Below, in pieces: positions 33,377 through 46,615 of a stretch of 64,000 bases of DNA. Numbering within the stretch: position 1 is the stretch's first letter; every line of letters starts with the position of its first letter. The translations under genes were made by a program, and so were the position numbers. A model generated the notes under the pieces. That model was given only the letters and a program-made list of their open reading frames with translations, was not told where the DNA came from and did not search any database. The stretch is from Heliocidaris tuberculata (Eukaryota > Echinodermata > Echinoidea > Camarodonta > Echinometridae), in assembly GCA_025618425.1 (NCBI GenBank), contig CM046844.1, positions 6,543,347 through 6,607,346 of the forward strand. The letters run 5' to 3'.

Positions 33377-35298
33377 GGTTTTCCCGTTCAATTTCACAAT
33401 TTGTTCAATCTATTTCACATTTCGAGCATTCGAATTCACAAACGATATGATCGCCATGGTACATGTAAATTCAATTTCATTTTTGCTCCTTCAAATTCGT
33501 GATCTGTGCAACGAATTTTTCAAATGAGTCATCAAGATTCCTATTAAGAGCAAACGATTTAAGGAAAGAGCAATCAATTTCACTTTGATTCGTCCAAATT
33601 CACTATTCGTGCAACAAATTCTTCAAATGGTTCATTCTCATCTGAAGAAAGAGCAAACGATTTAACCAGTGAGTATCCAAATTCATTTATACACGTGCAA
33701 ATTAACTTTTTGTGCAACAGATTCTTAAAAATTCTTCATTCAAATTTGACTTACAAGCAAAAGTTTGAAATGAAAGCATCCAATTTCACCTGCAACCGGC
33801 TTCTGTTACTCTTCGGTCATTCAATTTCATCAAAAGGCTGGCAAGTTTTAAATAAGTGCATTCGATTTAATGTGTATTTTAAGTTTTTGGAAAAACCTTA
33901 TAAATTATGAGCTAGGAAGCCCTCAGTCATTCTGCATGTTGCGCTTATGAGATCATCGAAGGTTGATGAAAAAGACTGTAACAAGTTTTGCCCCCTTCTT
34001 ATATTCGAAACCAAGACCCACCCTGTACCTTATGGAATGAAATATAAATGGATGAAAAAAAAATGCACCGAACATACCCTTCTATGAACCATAATAAACA
34101 GGCATTTAAATACATAACATGTTTGACATAAAGTATGAAAAATCCAATATATATATACAATGAAATCCCGATAAAGCAGATTGATGAGAGACAGAAAAAA
34201 AAGAAAAGAAAAATGAATAAGCAAAGATAGAGAAATGTGCATATAAATGAAAGAAATCATAAAGTTGACAGAGAATCTGTCTATATGGTACTCATCTTGC
34301 ATTCTCTGTCTTTAAAAAAATGAGATTACTCTAAAAACTAAAAAAAAAAAAGAAGAAGAAGAAGGAAAGAAGATGTGTACATGAAAGAATTAAGAAATTT
34401 GACAGAGAATCTGTCCATGATACGATACTCGTCTTTCATTCTCTGTCTATCAATCTGTATATCCACCTATCTTTCAATCTATATTTCAATCTACCCTATA
34501 TCTATCTATCTCTTTACCTGTCTCTGAATCTAATACTGCATTTCCTTTGCTGACGAATAACAAAATATAATTGGAGGGGTTGGTAGTCTCTTCACTTTTC
34601 ATTGATGACAAAGAAATTTGACACTTGATGGTCATATCCCTGAAGGTGGTAGGTCTCCAGAAAACAAACACAAAAACAAAACAAAACTAGATTGAACTCT
34701 GCCAAATCTTGAAATGACTATAGGCTATGTATACAAATTCTTTATTTCATCTTTACTGGCAGTACGTGGAAAAATATATAAAATGCACAACAAAAACTTT
34801 AAATTGTTAAATTGAATGCGCCGAAAGGAAAAATGAGTTCACGAAAATGAAATTGAATGCTCCAACAGGCCCTCCGGCTATTGTGTGTTAATTTGAATGA
34901 ACAGATTGTGAAAATGAAAGTACTAATTGGGGAAATTGTATGCCCGTTCGTGAATCTTATTGCCGCATCATTAAATCGAACTTCTAGAAACGAATTTAAG
35001 TGACCGTAAATGAAAGTATGGTGCTCGTTGATGAATTTGGATGCATGTAAAATGATTTTGTTTGCCTCGTAAAGAAATTGAACGTCTAGAAACGAATTTG
35101 GATGACCTTAAATAAAAGCTTGCTGCCCGTCGATGAATTTGGATGATCATAAATTAAATCGCACGCCTCAAAATGAAATTGCTTGCTCGGAAAGTAAATT
35201 CGAACGACCGATATTGATCGTTTGACAAAAATGTGTGAATTTGAATGCCCTATGATGAATTTGAGCGACGAAAGTATGAAATTGAACGTAAAAACCTA

Positions 35299-35301
<3 letters not shown>
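33373..35301. mobile_element. 1.9-kb foldback element splitting a CTA microsatellite
   Basis: The left end TATAGGTTTTCCCGTTCAAT is complementary to the right end ATTGAACGTAAAAACCTATA, and CTA repeats lie directly outside both. The arms carry degenerate subrepeats (AAATTCA.., GAATTTGGATGA.., GAAATTGAACGTCTAGAAAC). The middle has two copies of a GACAGAGAATCTGTC block (34268 and 34399) about 131 bp apart. No protein was recognised. Confidence 0.6.
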
Positions 35302-35740
<439 letters not shown>

Positions 35741-36047
35741 TACCAATGAATGCGATTCGGATATTTTTCAGCTCCGGAGTATTGACTGTAGCTTTATCAT
35801 GAATCAATTTAAAGTACATTATATTTTGTCTATATTCTCTTTCTATTTTCTCCTCCCCTTTCTCTTCCTATTTCTCTATCACATGACCATAAACCTTTCA
35901 TCATTCTGTCTTTCCTTTTCATTACTGGCTCATATATTTATCTCCCATCCTCTCTCCCTCTCTCTTCTCTTCATCCCCCATTCCCATCTATATCAATCTC
36001 CATCTTGTTCATGTTAGGCGAAGATGAACGTGTAACCATAGCAACCA

Positions 36048-36347
36048 TTACTCACAAAAGGCGCTCGAAGTGAAAGCAGATGTTTTCTTTGAAGCTGTAT
36101 CCTCTGGATAAATACGAGTGATATATGATTCGTGTTGATTATGTGATGCATCATCATTCATTGTTAAAGATTCATTGACGAAGCTTCCATTGAGTGATTG
36201 ACCAGGCAATTCGTTACGGACCATTTCACCGAAAGATTTTTTTTTACAGAGAGTCTCTAGTATTTCATAAGACAGACTTATAGATACTATTATAATGATT
36301 ATGAACAAGCCGAAGATTGATATAGATACAATACTTGGAATCCAGTT
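36048..36347 (-). CDS. Candidate terminal exon: membrane helix plus short cytoplasmic tail (uncertain)
   Basis: An open frame on the minus strand reads WIPSIVSISIFGLFIIIIIV, a plausible transmembrane helix. It continues into a 65-70 residue hydrophilic tail with ESYITRIYPEDTASKKTS and ends at a stop at 36048. The composition looks more protein-like than neighbouring random frames. YITRIY is loosely like YTRVY in the Ig receptor tail. Against it: there is no ATG before the helix, the acceptor (CCAAG) lacks a pyrimidine tract, and the upstream end coincides with the dispersed repeat at 36338. May be a gene relic or chance. Confidence 0.25.
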   Translation of the reverse strand, partial: NWIPSIVSISIFGLFIIIIIVSISLSYEILETLCKKKSFGEMVRNELPGQSLNGSFVNESLTMNDDASHNQHESYITRIYPEDTASKKTSAFTSSAFCE

Positions 36348-36549
36348 TGCATGCTTTTAAAAGAAAGGTTGTTCTTGACAATCTGAAAGCTTGTCAGAGG
36401 CTTGTCAGACATAGCAACAAGTAATGTATGCAAACTGGATTCCAAGTAGTAGTTCATTCACTAATAACAGGTTAATGGAATTCCTCGTTACTAGATCCCC
36501 AGGAAAGAAACACCAATAAATTTGAATAACTTTGTGAACAGGTCTGTTA
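36338..36549 (+). repeat. Dispersed repeat m, copy 2
   Basis: Matches 2755-2956. Here CTTGGAATCCAGTTTGCAT at the left and ATGCAAACTGGATTCCAAG at 36427-36446 form an inverted pair enclosing about 75 bp, followed by the shared downstream block. Confidence 0.65.
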
Positions 36550-37141
36550 TCACAATCTCAAGATTCTGAGCATGAGCAAATTTGGGGGAAGGGGGGGGGG
36601 GGGGGGGAGGGTCACGAGGGCTTTGTACCCCCCTTTTTAATTTTTTTTCTTGTAATTTTGGTGGCATTGGATCCCCCTTTTTCCCGTATAGTGAATTAAT
36701 ATTGGTAAAGCTGCGTTGGAATAATCGTTTGGATTTTATCTACATTTTAATCAGGACACCACTTCACAAATTTCTCTTTTGACTAGATTTCAAAGCACTT
36801 GAAAATTATTGCGCATGTCTGATTTACAAAGGTTGCTATATAGAAAAACATGAATGAGGACTGTTTGATATTGTACCAGCTAATGTAAGCAATATGGTTT
36901 GTGAGAACCAAAGACCTTTCATAATGTCAATTCAATTTACTTTTGTTTTCAAATTTACATTTATTGATAACCGTTTCCATTATCTCTATAATGTATACAT
37001 ATTTTAAAGAAACGTTATTTAAAGCTATCACTCAGTATATGTTACTATGACACAAAATCCAGTCCAAATACGTTTCTGAATAAGAAAAGGGAAACAGAAT
37101 GAAATTTAAAAAAATGTTTCGTTAATTGGTGTCATTTTTGG
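36550..37141. other. Noncoding stretch
   Basis: A poly-G tract at 36586-36609, then nothing recognised. Confidence 0.45.
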
Positions 37142-37155
37142 TCCTTTTGCGTTTT

Positions 37156-37186
<31 letters not shown>

Positions 37187-37287
37187 TAATAATAATAATA
37201 ATGATAATAATAATAATAATAATAATAATGATAATAATAATAATAATAATAATAATGACAATAATAATAATAATGATAATAATAATG

Positions 37288-37320
<33 letters not shown>

Positions 37321-37860
37321 ATTTATAAAACGCCATTTCCATTACGGAAAATGCTCAAGGCGCTGTAAAAGTAGAGGAAAAGGACAGTAATACAGAGTAC
37401 AAGAAATTGAGATAAAGAAACAATATTGAAATATACATGAACAACATAGATACAATGAGGAAACATGAAAAACATTGACAAATCAATCAAATGCAGTTTT
37501 GAACAAGTGTGTTTTTAGTGAAGACTTGAAGGAGTTGATAATGTCTCTAAGAGGCTGCGGTAGCTGATTCCAAAGAGTTGATCGTGCACATGCAAATGAT
37601 CGATCACCCCATGATTTCTTTGTTTTGGGTATAACAAGAAGGGAAGAGTTAGCAGACCTAAGTTGTCTTGAAGGATTGTGGAAGGTGAACAAGGTAGAGT
37701 TGTACTTGGGGGAAGTACCATGCAAACTGTGAGATACAAGTAATAAAATCCTAAATATTGTACGAAACTGCACCGGAAGCCAATGGAGGGATTGTAAAAT
37801 GGCAGTTATGCGGTTAGACCTCTTTATAACTGAGAAAACAAGAAGAGCATATTCGGACAT
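37142..37860 (-). mobile_element. 5'-truncated LINE: reverse-transcriptase C-terminus, 3'UTR and (ATT)n tail
   Basis: The minus-strand frame 37860-37483 (125 codons) reads through blocks typical of the C-terminal end of L2/CR1-like non-LTR retrotransposon polyproteins: ITAILQSLHWLPVQFR, FRILLLVSHSLHGTSP, RQLRSANSSLLVIPKTK, SWGDRSFACARSTLWNQLP and SFKSSLKTHLFKTAF. The 3'UTR ends GCGCCTTGAGCATTTTCC...AAATGGCGTTTTATAAAT, then an ATT run (37157-37318). The catalytic reverse-transcriptase core and endonuclease are absent. The C-terminal frame is intact. Confidence 0.9.
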
Positions 37861-37892
37861 TTGGCTTAAATCTTTCCCCTTTTTGCAGTTAT

Positions 37893-37912
37893 AGGGTTAG
37901 GGTTAGGGTTAG
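37893..37912 (+). repeat. Short interstitial telomere-like (TTAGGG)n
   Basis: Three GGGTTA units just upstream of the truncated LINE's 5' boundary. Confidence 0.8.
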
Positions 37913-37973
37913 TGAGTATGATCGCATATGTTTATAGTAGGACAGGGGTAGGGTGTACCTTTAATGAAAAATC

Positions 37974-38000
37974 CCGTTATCGTTATCGTTATCGTTATCG
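37974..38000. repeat. (GTTATC)n microsatellite
   Basis: Four perfect CGTTAT hexamers. Confidence 0.9.
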
Positions 38001-39032
38001 GACAAATCTGACCAGCACTTTTAAAGTCCCTTTATTGAAGAATTACGAGAATCCATGGTTTAAATGCCATTTTGTTTCCACTATTACGCAACATATTCAA
38101 TTCAGATCATCGATCTGTAAAAGATATCAATGATTCCTATGAGCACAATGTTCTAAATAGCAGTTATGGAAATGCAGAGGTCATCACTTTGCGCGATTGG
38201 CTGAAAAGGTAATTCAGAATCTAAATATTCAAAATTTACCGACAAACAGGACAAATAAATTTTAAAGAAAGGGGGTTGGTTACACCCCTCTTTTCTAGCC
38301 ACGCCCCAAACGCCTGAGATCATGATAACTGTGATACGCAATAAGAGGAAATTTGGCATGCATGCAGTTAGGCTGATGATCCAGGAAGCGAGACGGAAGT
38401 AGACGTAGAGGGAATCTGAAAAACGCACAACAGTCTGCTTTGAATTATGCATGTACACATCTCTTATTACAAACTGACACATTATTTGCAATCTGTTTGT
38501 TTCTCTCTCTACAAATCTACAGGTTTATGGAGCAGACTCACATCGCAGACAAGAATAGGAGTTATTTCATCTTTGAAAGGGGAGCTCCAAAAATTGAAAG
38601 TCTGTCAATAGCAATGATCGACGACTTTAAGTGCTTGAATAGTCACACACAATCTGCCGACTTTTGTAGAGATTTGCCCGCCACATCTGCAAATTCATGA
38701 ACAAATTCCTGAGTTACGAGTAGACATCCTCTGCTTGCCTTACCAGGCAGAATAATTGACGCATTGTGTATCATTTTGAAGAATCAAAAAGTTTTTGTAT
38801 CGAGCGGTTCAATCGAGTTTGTGCTAAAGAAATATTGATCTGGCGTTTACGCGCACGCACGAATCGTTTAAGTAGCCAACTTCTAGAGCCTGAAACGAAA
38901 TTGGATCTCACATCGCAAACGGCGGTCCGCGGGCTGGAAGTCGCCGTATTGTTTTGTAGGCGACAGTCACTGTAGAGGAGGTGTATATTTAGTAGTTAGT
39001 TACTGTAGCTAGCTAGCTATAGTCGAAAAGAA
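38001..39032. other. Putative upstream region of the 39-kb gene
   Basis: No gene recognised. The last 150 bases are comparatively CpG-rich (for example CGGCGGTCCGCGGGC at 38920), consistent with a promoter-proximal or 5'UTR region. Confidence 0.4.
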
Positions 39033-39196
39033 ATGGCGTCGGAGAGTGACAAAGCGACTGCAACAGCAGCAGCAGCAGCAGCGACCATGGATTCATTGGC
39101 GGGAAGCCCAAAGAAAGAAAGGGAAGACGATGACGACATCGCCATCATGCCTGTTCGAAGAAGGAACGCCAGGATGGGATGGTCTGCTCTTATCAG
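39033..39196 (+). CDS. First coding exon A of an unrecognised gene
   Basis: ATG in good context (AAGAAATGGCG). 54 codons plus two bases end at a donor (CAG|GTAGGA). The N-terminus is low complexity with an alanine run (residues 12-17), then SPKKEREDDDDIAIMPVRRR and RMGWSALIR. Exon B at 50946 shows the same order: KKE, acidic run, then P-x-RRR and a phase 2 donor. I infer related genes. The N-terminus looks cytosolic, without a signal peptide. The alternative reading from TG-start frames (MTKRLQQQQQQQ) crosses the donor and is not preferred. Function unknown. Confidence 0.6.
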
Positions 39197-42100
39197 GTAG
39201 GATGCGAAGATTTTACCTCAAGTACATGATAAACCGGGAGTCGACAATCTCAGTTTCCTTAAAAATACATCTTCTGTATACTGGAGTTTCATGTGATGTT
39301 AGGCCTGTATTTTCTTCTTGAAAATCCCTCGTATACGTCGACTGGATGCGGTACTTTATCCTCGAGACTCGAATCATTTATTTATGCACGAGCACGCGTC
39401 ACCGTTTCCATAATGACAAGCTCACATTTGTGAGAGGTTATTATAGATAATGACACATAACATGTAAGAGTAGTAAGACTTTAAGCCCAATATCTGTCAG
39501 TCTATGATCTCGAGTCAGCAGGTGATCATGGCATGCAATTTCTATGTAATAGTCATATTTGGCACGGATTTTTAATAATGTTTATTAATTTTAAGTTTAC
39601 CACTGTGTGTTAGTGTTTCTTAAGTCATATATTTGGGTTCTTTTCCGGGTTAAAAATATTTGTCTGAGTTATGGAAGGTTCACGTCTGATTAGAAACACT
39701 CAATCACAGTTGAAATGAAATTGAGCTTTTTTTTTCCTTTTCACATTATTCCAGATGGTTCTGGTGTTTTTGCTACATTCTGCATCGACACCTAATTCAC
39801 CTGGGCCATTTTTGTAATGCATTTATACGCTCAGTAACGAGCTATACTATTCACTTGTTACAAAGTTCTTGTATCTCCAGAATATGCGGACTGCATACAT
39901 TAAGTGTTGCTAGGTCGGACAAGCCATTATGTTTGCCCGACCCACCAATGCCTAATGTTGCGATTTGCATGTTGACCATTTGATATATACAATAGTTTTT
40001 AAAATGTGAATGTAATAGTTCGTTACTATATGTTTGACAAAGAGATAAGCGCTAAATTTGAATGCATTACGAAAATGTCTATTCAAAAAATGTATCCCAG
40101 AGTTATTGTGCTTCAGCAGTCAGAATGCAGGTTGTACACCACTCACACATAATTATGCGAGGTTATTGTAGACCTATATGCATTAGTTATTTCTATGTAA
40201 GGCTTTCTTTCTATGTAGGGAAAGTCTTTGGCAAGCTCCCTGATTGTCGCTAGTAGCCCATTGTGGTAGAAGTATGTATTTAAACCTGAATACGTTTACG
40301 CCTATGTATCCTTTGTTCGACTTTATGCATGAAGAAAACATAACATAAACCATAGCTCGGTTGAAATAATATTATGTTGAGAGAATTTCATATATCTTGG
40401 CTAATACGTTGCCTTAAACAACAGCATAACACCAGATGCGTAGCTTCAAGGAAAAACAGAATTAATATTGACTTCTTTGCCAGTGAAGCTGCCTTGCGGT
40501 CAATTGATATTTCAACTTCATTTAACCTTCTGTTCATACATAGATCATAGATCAATAACCAAGCCATTCATTCACCTGCTATGTGATGTAGACATTCAGT
40601 TTACATCTGTCGGGTGGAAGTGTGAAACATGTATGTCGGATCCAGACGTAAATAATTTACTATTTTTACTACCTTACTATAATTTGCATATTTCTTTGAT
40701 ACAATTGGCGCTTGAATACCCATAAGCATACCAGAGGCTTGCACGACATAGCAACGACGGGAGAGATGCTGTTAAACTGCCGTAATACACTTAGAGGATA
40801 CAATAACAACATTCACTATCGCTATGACAGGGAAGCTTTGACAAACGGCAATTCACTCTTGTTGGGAACGAGTAAGAGTGTGAAGGCAGTGAACGTGTTC
40901 CATTTTCTAGCAGCCGTTTAGTGAGCAATTTATATTCTGGTGAATATATCATGCGTGTGCAATTTGGCAATGAATTGGATCTGTTGTGGTGACCCTCGTG
41001 AGATGCTTTCCGAGGGACTTCCGTTCAGAGGATAATACCCCGCCACATGTAATTACAGCTTGTCCTTTGTCTTCCCCAACAGGGGGCGTAGCCAAGATAG
41101 TGAAAAGGGGGAGGGGCGGGGTAAAACCCCCAGTCTGCTTGATTTCACATGGGTAGGGATAGATTATGTGGATTGTTAACCTGACAACCGACTTCCTTCT
41201 TTTTTCAGTTCAGTAAATACTCTTTTTAAATTCCGGATCAACTTGAGGAAGGGGGGGGGGGGGGAGAGAGGGAGGGAGAGGGAGGTTGCCCACTTTGCCT
41301 CCTTTATCTACGCCTGTGTCCCCTCAACGATACATCCTTTACTTCTTCCTGGAGAGCAAATAAAAAAGAGTCGCTTTTTTGTAGATTAGATCAGTAGCAG
41401 CTGTATTCAGAAACACAGTATTATTGGATGTGTTTGCATACAGTGCTTTTACTTTAATTAATTATTACTACTTCCATTCAGAAAATATACATTTAAGATG
41501 ATACAATGTACCATATTCACAGAGAGAACCAGAACAATGAAAATATAGAAACAATATTGCTGAGAATACCTGGATAAAATAAACAAAATATACAGTAAGA
41601 AGAAGGAAAAATAGAGAAGGGAAAATAACGAAAAACATATAAACGATATATTGGATCAAAACAGTATAAATTGAAGAGCATGATTAACGCACATTCTGTT
41701 AAAATAATACAAAGTCTTGAAGTTTTGATTACCTTACTTCCCAATAACTAATATCAGTAAGATTGTGCATTGTATGCATAAAAATAAACATGAAAATATC
41801 ATGAACGAAAGGAAAGAAGCAAAGAACAAGACGTTTTATGGTGAATGTCCTTAAAATTTGAAGTCACAAATAAGCCATTTATACAACAAGGATAACATAA
41901 TAAATTATTTCAGATCTACAGAGTTTCATTCCAGTCCATTAAATCACTTGAACCATACGATATTTGGGTTTTCACTAGAACTCGGGATTGCTTTTGAGGA
42001 TTAAATATCACTTTCCTCTCCGTCCAAACGGCTATCTTCGATTCTCTTACCCCCTTCAACGGAGTGCTTCTAATGTCAACTATCAAAACATCGAATGTTT

Positions 42101-42391
42101 TTCAATACCTCACAATACAAGCCTAAAATTTAGATGCCGTTGCACAGTGCTAGATAATATTGTCCATTTTGGTATTAAAATCCAAATTTTTTTTGTAACA
42201 TAACAATTTTCCATCCCTTAGACGTGTTTCTTACATCACATTTTTCCTTTCCTGAATGATATTTTCTACTCATACCTCGTGTATAATTATGTGCCAAAAT
42301 TGTTGATTAGCGTGCATGAAGCGTGAAGCTAGCTCCATTCGCATTCTCTGTTCTCCGGAGTTCAAACTTATGACTTTTTTTTTTCTCTTAG
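39197..42391. other. Presumed first intron of the exon A gene
   Basis: AT-rich DNA containing a possible hAT-like element (41080-41318). No other exon was recognised. Confidence 0.4.
41080..41318. mobile_element. Possible hAT-like element
   Basis: Left CAGGGGGCGTAGCCAAGATA and right ATCTACGCCTGTG are imperfect inverted ends. The interior is G-rich with GGGG and GA runs. The flanks CCCCAAC and CCCCTCAAC may be a disturbed duplication. Confidence 0.45.
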
Positions 42392-42516
42392 ACGTCAGTC
42401 ATTAAGCCCGGTCATTAAGACGTTGAAGACACTTTACATTTCCCCTGTTGATGTTCTGCTGGCAGTATGGAACCAGGGGTATTGTGATTACCTGGTCATA
42501 CTCTCGCTGACATTAG
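42392..42516 (+). CDS. Candidate second exon of the exon A gene
   Basis: Preceded by a strong pyrimidine tract and TTAG, and followed by G|GTTCGT (a weak donor). Of three frames only one is open, and it is exactly the frame required by the phase 2 end of exon A. The join gives ...WSALIRRQSLSPVIKTLK then LYISPVDVLLAVWNQGYCDY and LVILSLTLG, a basic stretch leading into a hydrophobic segment that could be a first membrane helix. I do not recognise the family, and no third exon was found. Confidence 0.45.
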
Positions 42517-43630
42517 GTTCGTCTGAAGTAACTATGGTGATAGAAAAATACAAAGAAAAGAACACAGACAGCAAATAAGGCCAAAGGAAATTGATTCCTA
42601 GTTTCTCGTCCGAAATTTGCGAAAATGATTAGGAGGCGGTCAATTTGATATTCTTCTTATAGTTCATAGAAATGTTATATTCGGTCAAATTCAATACATT
42701 GTTTAAAAATTTGAATTCATACGTACATGCACTTCAGAGGCAAAATCGCATTATATTAATGTTTTTTTGTTACCTCGTTGTCTCATTTTCCTCATTACCT
42801 CATATTCCACTTGAAAGCAAAAATATAAAATAAAAAGAATTGTGGCACCCTAAAAAAAAAAAAGAAAGGAAGGAGGGCACGAGAAACTAGGAATTAATTT
42901 TATTTGGCCTATAACATTTGCAATTATGTTGTTACTATGATCTTATCTCGGATTACATAATCTTAAAGGTAACCTTGAGTTCTGATAATAATGGAAAATG
43001 AATTCTCACAGAATGAAAGGAAACTTACGCGAAATGTTTAAGACGACAAATTCATGCTGCCAAAAAGAGTTTGTAGATAGTGTACATAATAATGTAGATG
43101 AGTAGTCATATAGGAAGACAGATCCCATAGTCAGGCAAAGATTTACTTCAAAATTTTTCGTTTAATGCAACAGGGGATGAAGGTGATTAACTACTATGGT
43201 TTTAAACTCATGAATACTCGAACGTCTATGAGCACCAATCGTGCCCATGCATTTGTGTCAAAACAAACATTATAGTCATGTCACGCGGCTGCGTTATGTA
43301 TATAAACATAACACCAGCGAATATTGTTCTGTCGTTACAAATAGCTATGGAGCTGTTAGAAACACACCACAGGCCGTTGCCTTCTATATACAATCATAAA
43401 CACTAGCCAACATCATTCTGTCACTATCAAGCATAGCTGTCTAATGAAGATAGCGAACGGTTATTAAGGGAGAGAAACTAAGCTCCCGTAATGTCACGAG
43501 GTATGCCATGGCCGTCTGAACGCCTCGAGCAGCTCTCTTGTCGCTCGCTCAGATGTCAGTGCTTCCATTCTTTCTGCCCACTCAAGGGACAAAGAGCTAC
43601 AATCTCCCTGGTGTGACTTTCGTGGAAGGG
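42517..43630. other. Noncoding stretch
   Basis: Nothing recognised. Confidence 0.4.
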
Positions 43631-44240
43631 ATGTGAGAGTGAGAATAGGAAGAGAGAAGGAGGAGGAGGAGGAGGAGGAGGAGAAGGAGAAGAAGAAGAA
43701 GAAGAAGAAGAAGAAGAAGAAGAAGAAGAAGAAGAAAGAGAAGAAGAGAGAAAGAGAAGGAGAGAGAGAGAGGGGGGGGGGGGTAGTTTAAGGGGAGTGA
43801 TATTATACAGGAGGAAAGGAGAAGAAATTGGAAAAGAAGGAAGGTAAATGAATGAGGATGACATTGATAAATGATGGGGAGTGGGAGAAAGTACAAAATA
43901 TAGTAGAATATAGTTAAAATTAAATTGCTCTACAGGCAAGTGTTAGATTATAATTTAGAGAGAGAAGTGGGGGTGGAGTTGGGGATAAACGACAGATTGA
44001 GAGAGAGATAGAAAGACAGATTGAGAGAATAGAGGTAGTTGAGGGGAAAGAGAGAGAGAGAGAGATAGGGGAGCAACAATTAGGGAAAGAAAAAAATGAG
44101 AGAGAGAGAGAGAGGGGGGGGGGGGTGTGAGCGGAGATGGGGGATAAATACAGAAATACAATCTAAAAGAGACGTTACCAAAAGGCGTGAAAGAGAAGGA
44201 GAAGAAGAAAAAAAAGAAGAAAGATGTGAAAGTTAGAGAA
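43630..44240. repeat. Purine-rich (GAA)n/(GA)n low-complexity region
   Basis: GAA/GGA repeats at 43640-43790, and (GA)n with G runs at 43955-44130 and 44190-44240. Confidence 0.9.
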
Positions 44241-46612
44241 GAATATAGCTAAACAGCGGATCGCGAAGCACTGATCAACATGACTGACACCCAAACGGCA
44301 GGGACGTAGCCTTTATCAGTAAGTGGATGGGGTGAATGGCATAATCTGAAAAAATGCAGACTGACTGAAAAATCAGCGAATATTCCTCCCTACTATGCAT
44401 TAACTCCGACGCTATATATAAGTGGTTTCCCCCTCTCTCCGATTGTTTTTTAATATACAATGATATATGCGATGGTATAGGGTATATTGTGGGACGATTT
44501 TGAGCATCTCGAACTCTACGATTTCTACGAATCACGAAAAACCAGTACAAAACTCTGAAGAGCTTTGGAAAGTGGTGTTCAGATTTCTGGACAGATTGCA
44601 GTTGTTGCTGTTGTGTTACGATTCGCTGTGTGGGAATTTGGAGACTGTCATTTACCCACGAAAATAGTGAATGTGTGGGACTGTATAGCCTTGCTTTGAC
44701 CCACATACATGACCGACGAAAATAATTATTGGGCCAGAATCATCTACGTGAACCGGATGAACTGGTGTATAGTATATTGATAAATCCAACAAAAAAAAAA
44801 ATGTTATACTCTGATTTCTTTGTCTGCTTGGCAAACGCTTGTTTTGAGTATGAATCGTTTAACAATTTCAAGTTGTAAGTTTATTTACTTTTTACATTCT
44901 CAGTCACTTAACAATTACCGGAACTTATCTTTAAAACAAAATTATTTTAAGTTCAAATTTGTCTCATCATAAAGAGGGCATACATAAAATTATGTTATGA
45001 CAGAGATATTTTACTCGGTGTTTTTTTTCGTGGTTACATATTTTTAGTCCATATAACAATATGGACCAATTGTACACCTTATTTTACATGTTGAATTATA
45101 CCTTTAAGTGTCCGGAGGTATTTCAGTTGTATAATTAAATCAAAGCACTGCCCACGATTTCTGATTAGAGACGTTTCTCGCCTACTCATTACAGAGTGAC
45201 CAGCTGGGCAATACGAATGCAAATCTACAACATGTAAATGTAATTTTGTGCAAGGGCGTCGGTAGAATATCTGAAATGAGTGTGGGAATGGAACTTAAAA
45301 GAAATATAAGTGGTTATCTGATTTTTGAATTTTTCTAACAAGAGCTTAAAACAAGATTAGATTTTCAACATAAATTACAATGAATAATATATAGATATAC
45401 CGACGGAAATTTCTAAATCTAATCACTAACATGAAAAAATACTGCCATTAATCAGAACCCCTTGGGATGTTTTCCATCGATTTTCCAGCAGAGTAGACAT
45501 GGTAGAGATTAAGCTTTTTAATATAGGCTATAATTTCTAAGAGAGAAGCAAATTATCGCCTCGGAAAATTTCACTGGAAATGTCAAATTTACACAAATGA
45601 TTAGCACTATATAGCAGCGCTTCAACTTGTTCAAGACGTGACCCTGCGCTATATACCGAGACCGCAGAAGAAAGTGACGCGTTTACTTAATCTTTTCTTT
45701 CGATCTCGCTTCGATTTGAAAGGTCAATTTTGAAAAACCACTTATCTCACATCGTTGCCATGGCAATTTTTCAGATGATATTAAACGAGCAGTTTGGAGA
45801 TGCTGATCAATGAATGGTATAGGTAGCTTTGAAAAAAAGTATGATTTCAGGCCATAAATAATGCAGAATCATGACATTATTTTAACGAAACAAATTTTAC
45901 ATTCATGTCAGGCAAGAGAGAGAAAAAAAAAAAAGATAGTAAAATTTTGTTTAATACTAGATGGAGTAGAAAGAGAGTTTTATGTGTCTAGGCACGGAGT
46001 GGAGTTGAGTACAAACAAAACAACCACAGTTTTCACCTTTTTAATCCTCCTCCTACTCTGTTGATTCGTAAGAAAAAGAGTTAAAAGGGGGTGAAAACTG
46101 GTAGATTGAAAATTCAATCTTATAGATTAGATGTTTAATCTTAGAAATTAAGAGAGTGGTCCTCCAGCCTGTCTCCGCTTTTTTTCTTTCTAATCTATGT
46201 TTTCATTGAATTAAATATAATCATAGCATTTACAAAAAATATAAAGGTAATGGCAGTATAAAAACGATAACAACAACAACAGCAAAGGTAGCAATTACAT
46301 CATGAAACCATGACAAAGAATACAAGTGCTTTGAAATGAGCATGCAGCTAAGGGCGTGATCCAAGAAGGACATCCGAAATCCCGGTATCTCCGTTTTTTA
46401 ATTGATAGTTCTATTTATTGAGTATGTCTTACCTGACGTAACGTATAGTGTCATTGTTGAGAAAAAAAAATGATTTGCGGTACAAATTATATAAAAAAAG
46501 TATTGAAGCTGAACTCCCAGTTGAACTGCATAGTGGAAGGACACTATTTCAATTTCAATTTATTGTTCAATGGAAATTTATTTTGCTCACCTTTCAATAA
46601 TGATCTGCATTT
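44241..46612. other. Noncoding stretch, nothing recognised
   Basis: Contains only random-looking frames, including a 143-codon minus-strand frame at 44275-44706 with no recognisable motif. Confidence 0.4.
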
Positions 46613-46615
46613 ATA

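Noticed and set aside
32318..33397. Asn-, Ile- and Tyr-rich frames of up to 195 codons
   Set aside because: Made of ATA and CTA microsatellites and the SINE; no protein character.
38440..38700. 86-codon frame after a possible acceptor at about 38521
   Set aside because: No homology recognised and no linked exon; likely chance.
39046..39321. Poly-Gln frame MTKRLQQQQQQQ...
   Set aside because: Does not start at ATG and crosses the likely donor at 39197; the alanine-run frame from ATG 39033 has a better start context and matches exon B.
44275..44706. 143-codon minus-strand frame
   Set aside because: No recognisable domain, and it lies in an otherwise noncoding stretch; treated as chance.
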